Notes: a model not told the origin generated them from the sequence alone. Positions 32,508 to 42,327 are shown, counted from the stretch's first letter. The stretch: 64,000 bases of DNA from Flagellimonas lutaonensis (GCF_000963865.1 NZ_CP011071.1:620001-684000), one strand, 5' to 3'. A program made the numbers and translations.

Positions 32508-32766
32508 TAAGGCCTGCCTGCAAAAGCTTTGTGCAGCGTGGTTTCAAATCTTTGTATTCGCCCGTCTTCACGGTACACTTGCCGTTATAATGCACGATCA
32601 ACGAGCATTGTTCGGCCTGCTGCGGGGTGTGGTCGCACACCTCTACTAGTGTATTGATGACATGGTCAAAGGTATTGACATCATCATTAAAAAGTACAAT
32701 CTCGTTTTGCTTTACCGTTTCTTCATCCAATAATATATCTTCGGATGTTTTCTCTCTAGTGCCCAT
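32491..32766 (-). CDS. clpS: ClpS adaptor of the N-degron pathway
   Basis: This 91-residue protein has the ClpS core: IVLFNDDVNTFDHVINTLVEVC, the pocket region HTPQQAEQCSLIVHYNGKC and a C-terminal helix. It delivers proteins with destabilising N-termini to ClpAP/ClpCP. prmA lies 18 bases upstream and GH16 overlaps its end, so clpS and prmA are probably in one operon, a pairing common in Flavobacteriia. Confidence 0.93.
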   Translation of the reverse strand: MGTREKTSEDILLDEETVKQNEIVLFNDDVNTFDHVINTLVEVCDHTPQQAEQCSLIVHYNGKCTVKTGEYKDLKPRCTKLLQAGLSAEII

Positions 32767-32784
32767 CAGATACGTATTGCTTTT

Positions 32785-33624
32785 CTAAAATACATATTTT
32801 ACGGCAACCCAATTATTCGTTTGCAACTTTTTTTCAAGTCGAAGGCCCTGTTGCCCACATTTTTGTGCAACTAGGGGTATATCTTCCTCATAAAAACCAC
32901 TCATTACCAATACTGCACCGCCATTAAGGCAAGCGGCATACACGGGAATATCCCTTAGCAGCACATTTCTGTTGATATTCGCCAAAATAACGTCATAGCT
33001 GCGCCCTTCCAGTAATGATGCATCCCCTTGAAATACCTGGATTCGCCCACAGCGGTTACGCTCAACGTTCTCAAGGGTATTCTTATAACTCCAGGCATCA
33101 ATATCAATGGTATCTATCGAGTTGGCCCCCAGTTTTTCGGCCAATATGGCCAAGACCCCGGTACCGCAGCCCATGTCAAGCACCGATTTGCCTTTAAGGT
33201 CAGATTGCAGTAAAAACTCCAACATCATGTGGGTGGTTTCATGGTGGCCTGTGCCAAAACTCATTTTCGGCTCTATGATAAGCTCATAGTGCACATTTTT
33301 CGGTTCATGAAAAGGGGCGCGCACATAACACTGATTTCCTATGGCTATTGGGCGAAAGTTCTTTTCCCATTCAGCATTCCAATTTTGGTCGGCAATCTTC
33401 TTTTGGGAGTATGAAATCTCAAAACCATCGTTCGAAAAGAGGCCAATGGCCTCAAAGGAATCTTGGTCGAAATCACCGACCTTAATGTAAGCCGTCAACC
33501 CCCCTTCTGTTTCCACAAAACTCTCAAAACCAATTTCAGAAAGTTCGGCAATCAAGATTTCGGTTGCCGGTTGTGGCGGACTCACATTAAAAATGAACTC
33601 TAAATAGGTATGATTGGCCATCAC
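32785..33624 (-). CDS. prmA: ribosomal protein L11 methyltransferase
   Basis: This 279-residue methyltransferase has motif I DMGCGTGVLAILAEKLGA, the PrmA-specific EPKMSFGTGHHETTHMML before it and the DVILANINRNVLL substrate loop. It trimethylates L11. The start may be ATG 33624 or the next ATG 33621. The 105 bases upstream to tpiA hold no gene. Confidence 0.95.
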   Translation of the reverse strand: MMANHTYLEFIFNVSPPQPATEILIAELSEIGFESFVETEGGLTAYIKVGDFDQDSFEAIGLFSNDGFEISYSQKKIADQNWNAEWEKNFRPIAIGNQCYVRAPFHEPKNVHYELIIEPKMSFGTGHHETTHMMLEFLLQSDLKGKSVLDMGCGTGVLAILAEKLGANSIDTIDIDAWSYKNTLENVERNRCGRIQVFQGDASLLEGRSYDVILANINRNVLLRDIPVYAACLNGGAVLVMSGFYEEDIPLVAQKCGQQGLRLEKKLQTNNWVAVKYVF

Positions 33625-33729
33625 AATAAAATATCAAAATCGAACAACATCTTACAGATTCCCGCATGGCGGAAACAGTGTTTAATCAACCCCCAATGCA
33701 TGGTATCGGGGGAATTAATTCTTTTAGGA

Positions 33730-34479
33730 TTAAATGGCTTTTATAATCTCGACAAAATCATCTGCCTTCAAGGATGCCCCTCCGATAAGTCCGCCATCCA
33801 CATCAGGCTTCGAAAAGATTTCTTTTGCGTTGTTCGGTTTTACGCTGCCACCGTAAAGAATGGTAACATTTTGCGCCACGGAAGCCCCGTATTTTTCATT
33901 GATGGTCTTTCTTATGAACGCGTGCATTTCTTGTGCCTGTTCAGGGCTGGCCGTTTCGCCCGTACCGATGGCCCAGACCGGTTCGTAGGCAAGAACGATT
34001 CGTTGCCAAGCATCGGCGCCGAGATGAAAAAGGGCGTTCTTCAATTGGGCCTCTACCACCTTGAAATGATTGCCGGCTCGTCGGTCTTGCAATTCTTCTC
34101 CGAAACAAAAAATGGCACGCATGTTCTTGGCCATGGCGGTATCTACTTTCTTTGCAAGAAAATCATCGGTTTCCCCAAACAGGGCACGGCGTTCAGAATG
34201 CCCTAGAATTACGGTATCAACACCGATGTCTAGCAGCATATCTGCCGAGATTTCACCAGTATAGGCACCGTTCTCTGCATGATGCATGTTCTGGGCCGCC
34301 ACCTGGATCACAGAAGACTCTAAATGGCGCGTCGCGGCATCGAGGTTCACAAAGGTCGGGGCCACAATGACCTCTGCATCGGTATCGGGACGTTTTGCAG
34401 AGAGTTCGGTCAACAAAGCCTCTGTTTCTTTCAAGGTCTTGTTCATTTTCCAGTTGCCAGCTACTATTTTGGTTCTCAT
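33730..34479 (-). CDS. tpiA: triosephosphate isomerase
   Basis: This 249-residue glycolytic enzyme has all catalytic residues: Lys11 in GNWKMN, His94 in ILGHSERR, Glu166 in LAYEPVWAIGTG, and the phosphate-binding ILYGGSVKPNN. It interconverts dihydroxyacetone phosphate and glyceraldehyde 3-phosphate. The gene follows the DoxX-DUF6624 gene by 17 bases, so they are likely co-transcribed with DUF1599. Confidence 0.97.
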   Translation of the reverse strand: MRTKIVAGNWKMNKTLKETEALLTELSAKRPDTDAEVIVAPTFVNLDAATRHLESSVIQVAAQNMHHAENGAYTGEISADMLLDIGVDTVILGHSERRALFGETDDFLAKKVDTAMAKNMRAIFCFGEELQDRRAGNHFKVVEAQLKNALFHLGADAWQRIVLAYEPVWAIGTGETASPEQAQEMHAFIRKTINEKYGASVAQNVTILYGGSVKPNNAKEIFSKPDVDGGLIGGASLKADDFVEIIKAI

Positions 34480-34496
34480 GTTTCTATGTTTTAGGT

Positions 34497-36155
34497 TTAA
34501 AGTTTGGAAGTTGATTTTCTCAAATTATCGATTTCTTGAATCGTATAATATTTAAATTCAAAATCTTCACCGAATAACTGTTTTGAGTATTCTTCGACCG
34601 TATTTCCAAAAATATTCTTTCTAAGAATGTTTGCTGAATCTAGGTTTTTTATTGGCCATATAAAATTATGGCCATCAGCCAAGGTAGAGCCTTGGGTTCC
34701 GTAAATTTGAGGCTTATTCTGAGAAACTAAGTATCTGTCAAGCATCATGGCATACTTGCTAAAACCCAATTCTTTGTTTTCGGCGGCCTCTTTTATCACA
34801 TTAATATACTGCCCAATTTTGTTGGAATGCTGAAGTACATACCACGCCACTTCCCCGGTTCTGTAGCCTACCAAACTTTTGCCCGGGTACCCATGTTCGG
34901 CTATCACAGCCTCTATATACTCAAGATTACTACTATCAATCGCCGCTTGTTTTTTCAAATTTTCAGGGGTAAGGTCGATGCGGTATTTTTGGTCCATGGC
35001 CATTATGCTGTCAAGTTCTTTTTTCAATTGAATGTGCAACGAAACGCGGCCTTGGCTCTCTTGTAAAACCAAATCATCCAAATCGTTATAGTGTACTTTT
35101 TGTATGATGGTACCTTTGTTCAAGAGCAGCACACCCGGATTGGACCTGACGATGGTCTTCAAAGCTGTCTCATCGGTAAAATAAAAATCAAAGTTTAGGT
35201 CATAGCGTTCAATTAACTGATTTTTTAGGTCATCGTTAGAAGCAGATGCACCTATGACCGTATACCCCTTCTGCAAGGCCTCGTCGCTTACCTTTTTGAT
35301 TTCTTCAAAGGCTTCAAGATTACTTTTGGCCAGATCATAGGCGATAACCATCATCAGATTTTCGGCCGCCAACAAGTCTGCGGCCTGGTCAACACCCTCT
35401 TTTTCTAGGGTAAAATCATGTATGGGGGGCTCGTAGCCTTTCTGTATCTCTGTGGTCTCTACCCCGATGAATTCTCCCTCCACCGAAGGGTATTCCCCGT
35501 TGGTGACAATCACTTTTTCTTCACCGCCCACATTGAACTTCCATGCGTACTCATAAATGGGTTTGGGGGCATTGTGGGGTATGGTCATTCCCTCTTGAAT
35601 ATTGGCCCCAATCTTGTATGGCCGAAAATCGACCAATGGCAGATGGTTCAGCACATAATAGCAAAATAGGGTACAGCCCAACAATGAAAAAGCAATCAAT
35701 AACGTATTGATGCGGTTGGGCAGAAATGGTTTTATGTGTTTTACCCCAATCACCAAAATGGTTATGAGCACCAACAAGAGCACGTCTTTTATAAACGACT
35801 CCCAAGGGGTCAGCTTTATGGCATCGCCAAAACATCCGCAATCGGTCACCTTGTTATAGTAGGCCGAATAAAAGGTCAAGAAGGTAAAGAACACTATCAT
35901 GGCCAGTAGGCTCCAAACCGTCAACTTGGGCTTAAAGCCCACCAAGAGCATAACCCCCAGCAACACCTCAACGATTACCACAAATATGGATATCGCCAAA
36001 GCATAGGGCATCAGAAACGGGAGGTCTAAAACACCTTGGCTAAAGTATTCTTCAAGCTTGAACGAAAACCCCAATGGGTCGTTAAGCTTGATAAGACCGC
36101 TGATGATGAAAAGTACCCCTACAAATATTCTCGAGAACCCAACCAAAAATTTCAT
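34497..36155 (-). CDS. BT_3928-type DoxX membrane protein fused to a DUF6624 domain
   Basis: This 552-residue protein has four N-terminal membrane helices of the DoxX/MauE type (about 1-140), with the TDCGCFGDA cysteine motif, a middle region (about 170-365) resembling a thioredoxin-like domain, and a C-terminal extension from about 380. That extension carries IEAVIAEHGYPGKSLVG, AWYVLQHSNK and NKPQIYGTQG, the hallmarks of DUF6624. Ordinary BT_3928-family proteins are about 360 aa, so this is a fusion. It overlaps the DUF1599 gene by 4 bases and precedes tpiA. Function unknown; periplasmic redox work is inference. Confidence 0.84.
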   Translation of the reverse strand: MKFLVGFSRIFVGVLFIISGLIKLNDPLGFSFKLEEYFSQGVLDLPFLMPYALAISIFVVIVEVLLGVMLLVGFKPKLTVWSLLAMIVFFTFLTFYSAYYNKVTDCGCFGDAIKLTPWESFIKDVLLLVLITILVIGVKHIKPFLPNRINTLLIAFSLLGCTLFCYYVLNHLPLVDFRPYKIGANIQEGMTIPHNAPKPIYEYAWKFNVGGEEKVIVTNGEYPSVEGEFIGVETTEIQKGYEPPIHDFTLEKEGVDQAADLLAAENLMMVIAYDLAKSNLEAFEEIKKVSDEALQKGYTVIGASASNDDLKNQLIERYDLNFDFYFTDETALKTIVRSNPGVLLLNKGTIIQKVHYNDLDDLVLQESQGRVSLHIQLKKELDSIMAMDQKYRIDLTPENLKKQAAIDSSNLEYIEAVIAEHGYPGKSLVGYRTGEVAWYVLQHSNKIGQYINVIKEAAENKELGFSKYAMMLDRYLVSQNKPQIYGTQGSTLADGHNFIWPIKNLDSANILRKNIFGNTVEEYSKQLFGEDFEFKYYTIQEIDNLRKSTSKL

Positions 36156-36700
36156 GATTCAACCTCCATTAAGTGAATTAATGCAAAAACCGCATAATTG
36201 ACGATGTCTTGGTAATTGGCATCTATGCCCTCGCTCACCAAAGGCGCTGCTTTATTGTCTTCCATTTGTTTGATGCGCAACAATTTTTGAAGGATCAAAT
36301 CGGTCAATGAACTAATGCGCATTTCACGCCATGCCTCGCCATAGTCGTGGTTTTTGGCCTCCATTAGATTTTTGGTGGTCTCTACCATTTTATTATACAG
36401 TTCCAAGGCCTCTTCAGCGGTCAGGTCGGGTTGATCTACTACTCCCTTTTCAAGCTGAATGAGCGCCATTAGCGCATAATTGACAATGCCCATAAATTCA
36501 GAGCGCTCATCTTCATCGACTTTTCTGACCTCGTTTTCCTGTAGGCTTCTGATGCGCTGGGCCTTGATGAATATTTGATCGGTCAAAGAGGGCAACCGTA
36601 ATATGCGCCATGCTGCCCCATAATCGGATCCCTTTTTTTCAAACAATGAACGGCACTGCCGTATTACTTGGTCATATTGTTCAGTGGTCACTGACATCAT
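36152..36700 (-). CDS. DUF1599 protein with two tandem domain copies
   Basis: This 182-residue protein contains the same unit twice. Unit 1 (about 9-83): FEKKGSDYGAAWRILRLPSLTD and IVNYALMALIQLE. Unit 2 (about 97-180): MEAKNHDYGEAWREMRISSLTD and IVNYAVFALIHLM. This is the nucleotide-modification-associated DUF1599 type (MazG-like all-helical). It is likely to act on a nucleotide substrate; enzyme activity is unproven. It is the first gene before the DoxX fusion and divergent from folP, with 88 bases between. Confidence 0.85.
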   Translation of the reverse strand: MMSVTTEQYDQVIRQCRSLFEKKGSDYGAAWRILRLPSLTDQIFIKAQRIRSLQENEVRKVDEDERSEFMGIVNYALMALIQLEKGVVDQPDLTAEEALELYNKMVETTKNLMEAKNHDYGEAWREMRISSLTDLILQKLLRIKQMEDNKAAPLVSEGIDANYQDIVNYAVFALIHLMEVES

Positions 36701-36788
36701 ATCGCTTTAATTTGCGTAATTTTCGTTCCGTCTGGGCTCTTAAAAGCCTTCGCCAAAGATAATCAAACCCATAAAAGAAGTAAGCCGA

Positions 36789-37625
36789 ATGACCATAAAC
36801 TGCAAAGGCCAACTGATCGATCTTGCCCGCCCCAGGGTAATGGGAATTCTAAATGTAACCCCCGACTCTTTTTATGATGGAGGAAAATACAAATCAGATA
36901 GCGCGGTTTTGGCACAAGTCGAAAAAATGCTGTCTGAAGGAGCCACTTTCATCGATGTTGGGGCCTATAGCTCACGCCCTGGGGCTTCACATATTTCTGA
37001 GGAGGAAGAATTAAAAAGGATTGTCAAGATGGTTGAAAGGATACTTGAAAAATTTCCGGAAGCCTTGTTGTCAATCGACACCTTTCGCAGTAAGGTGGCC
37101 ACTGCATGCCTGCAGGCCGGCGCTGCCATTATCAACGATATTTCAGCTGGAAATCTTGATGGCAATATGCTCGATACGATAGCGAAATTCCAAGTTCCAT
37201 ACATCATGATGCATATGAGGGGCACTCCGCAGACCATGCTGGAAGAAACACACTACGACAATGTCACCAAAGAAGTATGTCTGTATTTTTCCAAAAAAAT
37301 AGCCCTGGTCCGTGCAAAGAAACTGAACGATATCATTATTGACCCGGGGTTCGGTTTTTCAAAAACGCTGCCACAAAACTATTCGTTGCTCTCACACCTA
37401 GAGCTTCTACATAGTTTAAGAGCGCCCCTTTTGGTCGGTATCAGTAGAAAATCGATGGTCTACAAACTCTTGGGCACCGACCCTGAAAATGCCCTGAACG
37501 GCACCACCGCCCTGCACACGGTCGCCCTTTTGAAAGGAGCACAAATATTGAGGGCACATGATGTAAAAGAGGCAATGGAGTGCATCAAAATCATCGCAGA
37601 AATCAAGAATCAGAACGGTATATAG
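36789..37625 (+). CDS. folP: dihydropteroate synthase
   Basis: This 278-residue folate enzyme has the two signatures VMGILNVTPDSFYDGGKY (18-35) and IIDPGFGFSKT, and the SRKSM phosphate-binding loop. It condenses p-aminobenzoate with dihydropterin pyrophosphate. cdaA follows after 41 bases, an arrangement usual in Flavobacteriia. Confidence 0.96.
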   Translation: MTINCKGQLIDLARPRVMGILNVTPDSFYDGGKYKSDSAVLAQVEKMLSEGATFIDVGAYSSRPGASHISEEEELKRIVKMVERILEKFPEALLSIDTFRSKVATACLQAGAAIINDISAGNLDGNMLDTIAKFQVPYIMMHMRGTPQTMLEETHYDNVTKEVCLYFSKKIALVRAKKLNDIIIDPGFGFSKTLPQNYSLLSHLELLHSLRAPLLVGISRKSMVYKLLGTDPENALNGTTALHTVALLKGAQILRAHDVKEAMECIKIIAEIKNQNGI

Positions 37626-37666
37626 CCATAAAACCTTTTTTGTTAATTTTACAAAAACACCTGCGG

Positions 37667-38452
37667 TTGGACTTTCTAAATTTCCTCGAATTTAAAATTA
37701 CCGATGTCATAGACATCTTTCTTGTCGCCGCTCTACTCTACTATGTCTACAAACTGGTAAAAGGCACCGTGGCCATCAATATTTTTATAGGCATCGTTAT
37801 TGTCTGGGCACTATGGAAATTGACCGAACTACTACAGATGAAAATGATCAGCAGTATGGTCGGCGGCTTTATGAGCATTGGGTTGATTGCACTGGTCATC
37901 GTTTTTCAACAAGAGATAAGAAAGTTCCTTTTAATGATAGGGTCGACCAATTTTGCCACCAAACGTGGTTTTATCCGACACTTCAAGTTTCTTAGGCAAG
38001 AAGCATTACCTTCTGAAACCGATGTGGAGGCCATAATTGCTGCCTGTAAAAACATGGGCATGAGCAAGACTGGGGCGCTGATCGTTATCGAACGTACCAA
38101 TAGCCTTGACTTTGTGAAAGCGACCGGTGATAAGATGAGCATTGAGGTCAACCAACCCATTCTAGAGAGCATTTTCTTTAAGAACAGTCCGTTGCACGAT
38201 GGGGCCGCTATTATTCAAGACAACTATATTACGGCCACCCGCGTCATTTTGCCCGTATCAAACGAAAGGAACATACCTCTGCGCTTCGGATTGCGGCATA
38301 GGGCCGCCGTGGGCATAACCGAAAAAACAGATGCCATCTGTTTGGTGGTCAGCGAGGAAACAGGCTTGATATCGTATATCAAAAACGGGGAATTTGTGCT
38401 CTACAAAAGCCTAGAGGAACTCACCGAAAAAATCAAAAAAGACCTGGCTTGA
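37667..38452 (+). CDS. cdaA: CdaA-type diadenylate cyclase
   Basis: The roughly 261-residue protein starts at TTG 37667 as MDFLNFLEFKITDVIDIF and has three N-terminal membrane helices, then the DAC domain with LHDGAAII and RFGLRHRAAVG, which bind ATP and the metal. It makes cyclic di-AMP, controlling potassium and osmotic balance. The longer reading back to 37580 lies inside folP and has no support. The stop overlaps the DUF3667 gene's ATG. Confidence 0.95.
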   Translation: MDFLNFLEFKITDVIDIFLVAALLYYVYKLVKGTVAINIFIGIVIVWALWKLTELLQMKMISSMVGGFMSIGLIALVIVFQQEIRKFLLMIGSTNFATKRGFIRHFKFLRQEALPSETDVEAIIAACKNMGMSKTGALIVIERTNSLDFVKATGDKMSIEVNQPILESIFFKNSPLHDGAAIIQDNYITATRVILPVSNERNIPLRFGLRHRAAVGITEKTDAICLVVSEETGLISYIKNGEFVLYKSLEELTEKIKKDLA

Positions 38453-39234
38453 TGACATGTAAAAATTGTGAGAATAGCCTGAGGACCGATTACAGGTATT
38501 GTCCCTATTGTGGGGCAAAGGTCATCCGCAAAAGAATCACTTTCAGAAATTTGTGGCACGATATCTTTGAAAGGTATTTCAATGTTGACAATACCTTTTT
38601 AAAGACATTTATAGCGATGTTTACACGACCCGAAGAAGTGATATCGCTATATATTTCAGGAGTAAGAAGAAAGTACTTGAACCCAATTAGCTATTTGGCA
38701 ATTGCGCTAACCTTATCAGGTATTTCATTGTTTGTTCTCAGAAAGATTGTTTGGAGCAAGATGGACTTTGACCTCTTCGGAACACCCAGTTTTAATTCCG
38801 ATGCGTCCCAAAAAATCATGGAAGCGACCATGGATTTTAGTTCGTTCGTTTTTATGGCTTATATACCAGTAGTGGCCTTCGGTGGTTTTGTATTGTTCAA
38901 CAGAAGAAATTATTTTCTTTCTGAACATCTGGTTGCCGGTATTTATACACTGGCCCATTTCAGTATAGCATCTTTTTTTGTTGCGCTTTCATGGATGGTT
39001 TTTAGTCCCGAAACTTATTTCAAGGTATCTTTCTTCACCATAGGCTTTATGATATTGTATTCATTGTATGTTTACCAACGCCTTTCGCCTTTTAATTGGT
39101 GGGAGTTCCTTTGGAGAGGTTTCTTTTTCATGCTCCTTTTTTTGATTGGACTTTTAGGTATTTCAATTATTACCAACATCATTCTTATTTTAACAGGAAC
39201 ACTTGAATTTAGTGATTTGACGCCGCAAGGTTAA
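38452..39234 (+). CDS. DUF3667-family membrane protein with zinc ribbon
   Basis: The 260 residues begin with a four-Cys zinc ribbon (CKNCENSLRTDYRYCPYCGAK), then a conserved TFRNLWHDIFERYFNVDNTF stretch and five or so membrane helices. This matches DUF3667 proteins of Bacteroidota, whose role is unknown. ATG 38452 overlaps the cdaA stop. The stop overlaps the convergent ABC exporter gene by 4 bases. Confidence 0.86.
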   Translation: MTCKNCENSLRTDYRYCPYCGAKVIRKRITFRNLWHDIFERYFNVDNTFLKTFIAMFTRPEEVISLYISGVRRKYLNPISYLAIALTLSGISLFVLRKIVWSKMDFDLFGTPSFNSDASQKIMEATMDFSSFVFMAYIPVVAFGGFVLFNRRNYFLSEHLVAGIYTLAHFSIASFFVALSWMVFSPETYFKVSFFTIGFMILYSLYVYQRLSPFNWWEFLWRGFFFMLLFLIGLLGISIITNIILILTGTLEFSDLTPQG

Positions 39235-41003
39235 GCCACCTCTTCGACCATAAACTGGGCTTCGTAGAGATTTCGGTAATACCCTCCTTTTTTCAGCAAT
39301 TCTTTATGCGTGCCCATTTCAACAATTTTACCGGCATCCATTACCAATATTTTATCGGCTTTTTTGATGGTCGCCAACCTGTGGGCAATAATAATGCTCG
39401 TGCGGCCCTCCGTAACCTTGTCGGTGGCCTGCTGTATCAATTGTTCAGAATAGGTGTCGACCGAAGAGGTCGCCTCATCGAGCACCAAAATACTGGGGTT
39501 GCTCACATAGGCACGCAAAAATGCAATCAGTTGGCGCTGGCCGCTCGACAACATGGTTCCACGTTCTTTTACGTTGTAGTTATACCCCCCGGGAAGGCTA
39601 GAGATAAACTCGTGCACCCCGATCTGCTTTGCCGCTTCCTCAATCTGCGCAATGGTAATCGAGTCGTCACGCAAAGAAATATTGTTGGCAATGGTATCGG
39701 CAAACAAGAAGACATCTTGCAGCACCACGGCAATATGAGATCGCAAGGCTTTCAACGAATATTCACGTATATCTACCCCATCGACCAAAATGGCCCCTGA
39801 ATTGATTTCATAAAAACGGTTCAGCAAATTGATGATGGTCGATTTACCGGCCCCTGTCGCTCCCACGATGGCAACCGTTTCTCCTGCTTTGGCCTCAAAT
39901 GATATACCGTGAAGCACCTCTTCGCCTTCAACATAACCAAAGTGCACGTTCGAGAATGTAATGTCGCCTTTCACCTCTTCACTATCATAGGTGCCCTGAT
40001 CATCAATATGGCTTTCGGTATCCAAAATCTTAAACACCCTATTGGCTGCCACCATGCCCATTTGTAGGGTATTGAACTTATCGGCAATCTGACGAAGCGG
40101 CCTAAAGAGCATGCTTGACAAAAGGATGAACGAGAATATGGTGCCATATTCATCTGCCGACACATTGGCCACATTCTGCAATCCTCCGAACCAAACAATG
40201 AGTCCGACCGTAATGGAAGAGACAATTTCGGCCACTGGAAAGAAAATGGAATTGTACCAGACCGTTTTCAGCCAAGCATTTTGGTGCTTCTCGTTGATGA
40301 CCCTGAACTTTTCTTTCTCTATCTCTTCACGGTTAAAGAGTTGTACGATCTTCATGCCCGCCAATCGCTCTTGCACAAAAGAGTTCAGGTTTGATACTTG
40401 GGCCCTTACCTCGATAAAGGCCTCCTTCATGGCCTTTTGAAAAAGTCTTGTGGCATACAATATCACCGGTAATACCCCGAAAACGATCAAGGCCAATTTC
40501 CAGTTCATGATCAGCATGATGACCGCTACGACCAGCATCTTCAACAAATCTGCGACGATCACAAAGAAGCCTTGGCTAAAAATCTCTCCGATACGCTGCA
40601 TGTCGGCAACCGCCCGTGTGACCAAAACCCCGATGGACGATTTATCGAAATAACTCATCTTGAATTTGGTCATGTGGCCAAAGAGCTTGATCCGTATGTC
40701 TCTTATAACCGATTCGCCCAACCAGTTCGCATAGTAGTTGAACAACAGTTGGCAGACCACCTCGCCGATCAAAACGCCCAACATGGCCATAATGAGCAGC
40801 TGTAACCGTTCTAAATCTTTGTTGGTAATGGCCGTATCGACAATATTACCGACAATAAGGGGCGTCAGCACGGCAAACGCAGACAAAAGTATGGCCGCCA
40901 CGGCTACCCCCACAAAGGTCAGTTGGTAGGGTTTGGTATATTGAAAAACCCTTTTGAAAAGTCGAAAATCAAAGGCTCTGCCCAATTCAGCTTCCTTGCT
41001 CAT
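39231..41003 (-). CDS. MsbA-like ABC exporter (fused permease and ATPase)
   Basis: This 590-residue half-transporter has six membrane helices (about 20-310), then an ATPase with GATGAGKST (Walker A), LSSGQRQLIAFLRA (signature) and SILVLDEATSSVD (Walker B). It forms a homodimer exporting lipids or drugs; substrate unknown. The start overlaps the truA stop by 4 bases, so the two are coupled. Confidence 0.94.
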   Translation of the reverse strand: MSKEAELGRAFDFRLFKRVFQYTKPYQLTFVGVAVAAILLSAFAVLTPLIVGNIVDTAITNKDLERLQLLIMAMLGVLIGEVVCQLLFNYYANWLGESVIRDIRIKLFGHMTKFKMSYFDKSSIGVLVTRAVADMQRIGEIFSQGFFVIVADLLKMLVVAVIMLIMNWKLALIVFGVLPVILYATRLFQKAMKEAFIEVRAQVSNLNSFVQERLAGMKIVQLFNREEIEKEKFRVINEKHQNAWLKTVWYNSIFFPVAEIVSSITVGLIVWFGGLQNVANVSADEYGTIFSFILLSSMLFRPLRQIADKFNTLQMGMVAANRVFKILDTESHIDDQGTYDSEEVKGDITFSNVHFGYVEGEEVLHGISFEAKAGETVAIVGATGAGKSTIINLLNRFYEINSGAILVDGVDIREYSLKALRSHIAVVLQDVFLFADTIANNISLRDDSITIAQIEEAAKQIGVHEFISSLPGGYNYNVKERGTMLSSGQRQLIAFLRAYVSNPSILVLDEATSSVDTYSEQLIQQATDKVTEGRTSIIIAHRLATIKKADKILVMDAGKIVEMGTHKELLKKGGYYRNLYEAQFMVEEVA

Positions 41004-41743
41004 ACATAAATGGTTTCTGGGTATGTAACCTTGGTCAAATATAACCCTTTTGCGGGCACCGAAACCCCGGCCTTGCCGCGGTCTTTGCTTTCAATTATGC
41101 TTCTGACATCTTCAGGCTCGGTTTTGCCTAAGCCTACGTCCAACAATGTACCTACAACGGCCCGAACCATATTCCTCAAAAAACGATCGGCCGTAATAGA
41201 AAACACCAATTTATCTTTTTTTCTTTCCCAATGGGCCTTTTTAATATCACAAACAAACGTCTTTACATCGGTATTCGACTTTGAAAAACACTCAAAATCG
41301 GTATACTCCATTACAATGGAAGCAGCTTTGTTCATGTTCTCCAAGTTCAGGGGCGACCACACCAAATGGGCCGTATCTCTATAAAAGGGATTCTTTTCTT
41401 GTACCACCCAATATTCATAGGTCCTTTCAAGGGCATCAAACCGTGCATGGGCATCGTCTATGACGCGAAACAAACCATCAACGGCTATGTCATCGGGCAG
41501 AAAACTGTTCATTCGATGTGCAAGTTCAGAGGTCTCAACTATTTCATCCAAATCAAAATGTGCGTACATTTCTTTGGCATGAACACCCGCATCCGTACGC
41601 CCGGCCCCTGTAATCGACATCTTTTGCCTCAAAAGGGTAGAAAGTGTCCCTTCGAGCACCTGCTGTACCGTTACGGCATTGGGTTGGTTTTGCCAGCCAT
41701 GATAAGCCTTTCCGAAGTAAGAGAAGCGAATAAAATATCTCAA
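41000..41743 (-). CDS. truA: tRNA pseudouridine synthase A
   Basis: This 247-residue enzyme has the catalytic Asp51 in GAGRTDAGVHA, the opening FSYFGKAYHGWQNQP and the RNMVRAVVGTLLDVG C-terminal motif. It makes pseudouridine 38-40 in tRNA anticodon stems. It overlaps the ABC exporter gene downstream and is divergent from the phosphoesterase at 41832. Confidence 0.96.
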   Translation of the reverse strand: MRYFIRFSYFGKAYHGWQNQPNAVTVQQVLEGTLSTLLRQKMSITGAGRTDAGVHAKEMYAHFDLDEIVETSELAHRMNSFLPDDIAVDGLFRVIDDAHARFDALERTYEYWVVQEKNPFYRDTAHLVWSPLNLENMNKAASIVMEYTDFECFSKSNTDVKTFVCDIKKAHWERKKDKLVFSITADRFLRNMVRAVVGTLLDVGLGKTEPEDVRSIIESKDRGKAGVSVPAKGLYLTKVTYPETIYV

Positions 41744-41831
41744 TCGAAACAGTTAAATTTAGCGGCATAAAGATACTTTATTCGCAGGCAAGAGGCCCAA
41801 AGCACCTTGTTTTTAGCATATTTTTAGCGTA

Positions 41832-42326
41832 ATGACGAAGATTTTGCTGCTTTCAGATACCCATGGCCATATAGATAATGTCATCCTCAAATATGCCAAG
41901 CAGGCAGATGAGATTTGGCATGCCGGTGATATTGGCAGTTTGGCGGTGACCGATACCCTACAGCAAATGGGCCCGGTGCGCGCGGTACACGGTAACATCG
42001 ATGACCATGTTATACAAAAAGAATTTCCTGAGCACAACCGTTTTATGTGTGAAGACGTCGATGTCTGGATAACCCACATAGGGGGGTACCCCGATAGGTA
42101 CAGCCCCAAGGTGCGTGCAGAAATCAAAAAAAATCCACCTAAGCTTTTCATTTGCGGCCATTCACATATCTTGAAGGTGATGAACGACAAAAAGTTAGGG
42201 TTGCTGCACATGAACCCCGGAGCCTGTGGCAAACATGGCTTTCACAAGCTGCGCACCATGTTGCGCCTTGTAATAGATGGTGAGAAAATAACCGACCTAG
42301 AGGTCGTTGAACTTGGCAAACGATAA
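41832..42326 (+). CDS. YfcE/MJ0936-type metallophosphoesterase
   Basis: This 164-residue phosphodiesterase has the calcineurin-like metal motifs LLLSDTHGH (Asp9, His11), HAGDIGS, HGNIDDH, CGHSH and HMNPGACG. Relatives act on cyclic or bis-p-nitrophenyl phosphodiesters; the natural substrate is unknown. It ends 1 base before the ATG of the next gene. Confidence 0.93.
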   Translation: MTKILLLSDTHGHIDNVILKYAKQADEIWHAGDIGSLAVTDTLQQMGPVRAVHGNIDDHVIQKEFPEHNRFMCEDVDVWITHIGGYPDRYSPKVRAEIKKNPPKLFICGHSHILKVMNDKKLGLLHMNPGACGKHGFHKLRTMLRLVIDGEKITDLEVVELGKR

Positions 42327-42327
42327 T

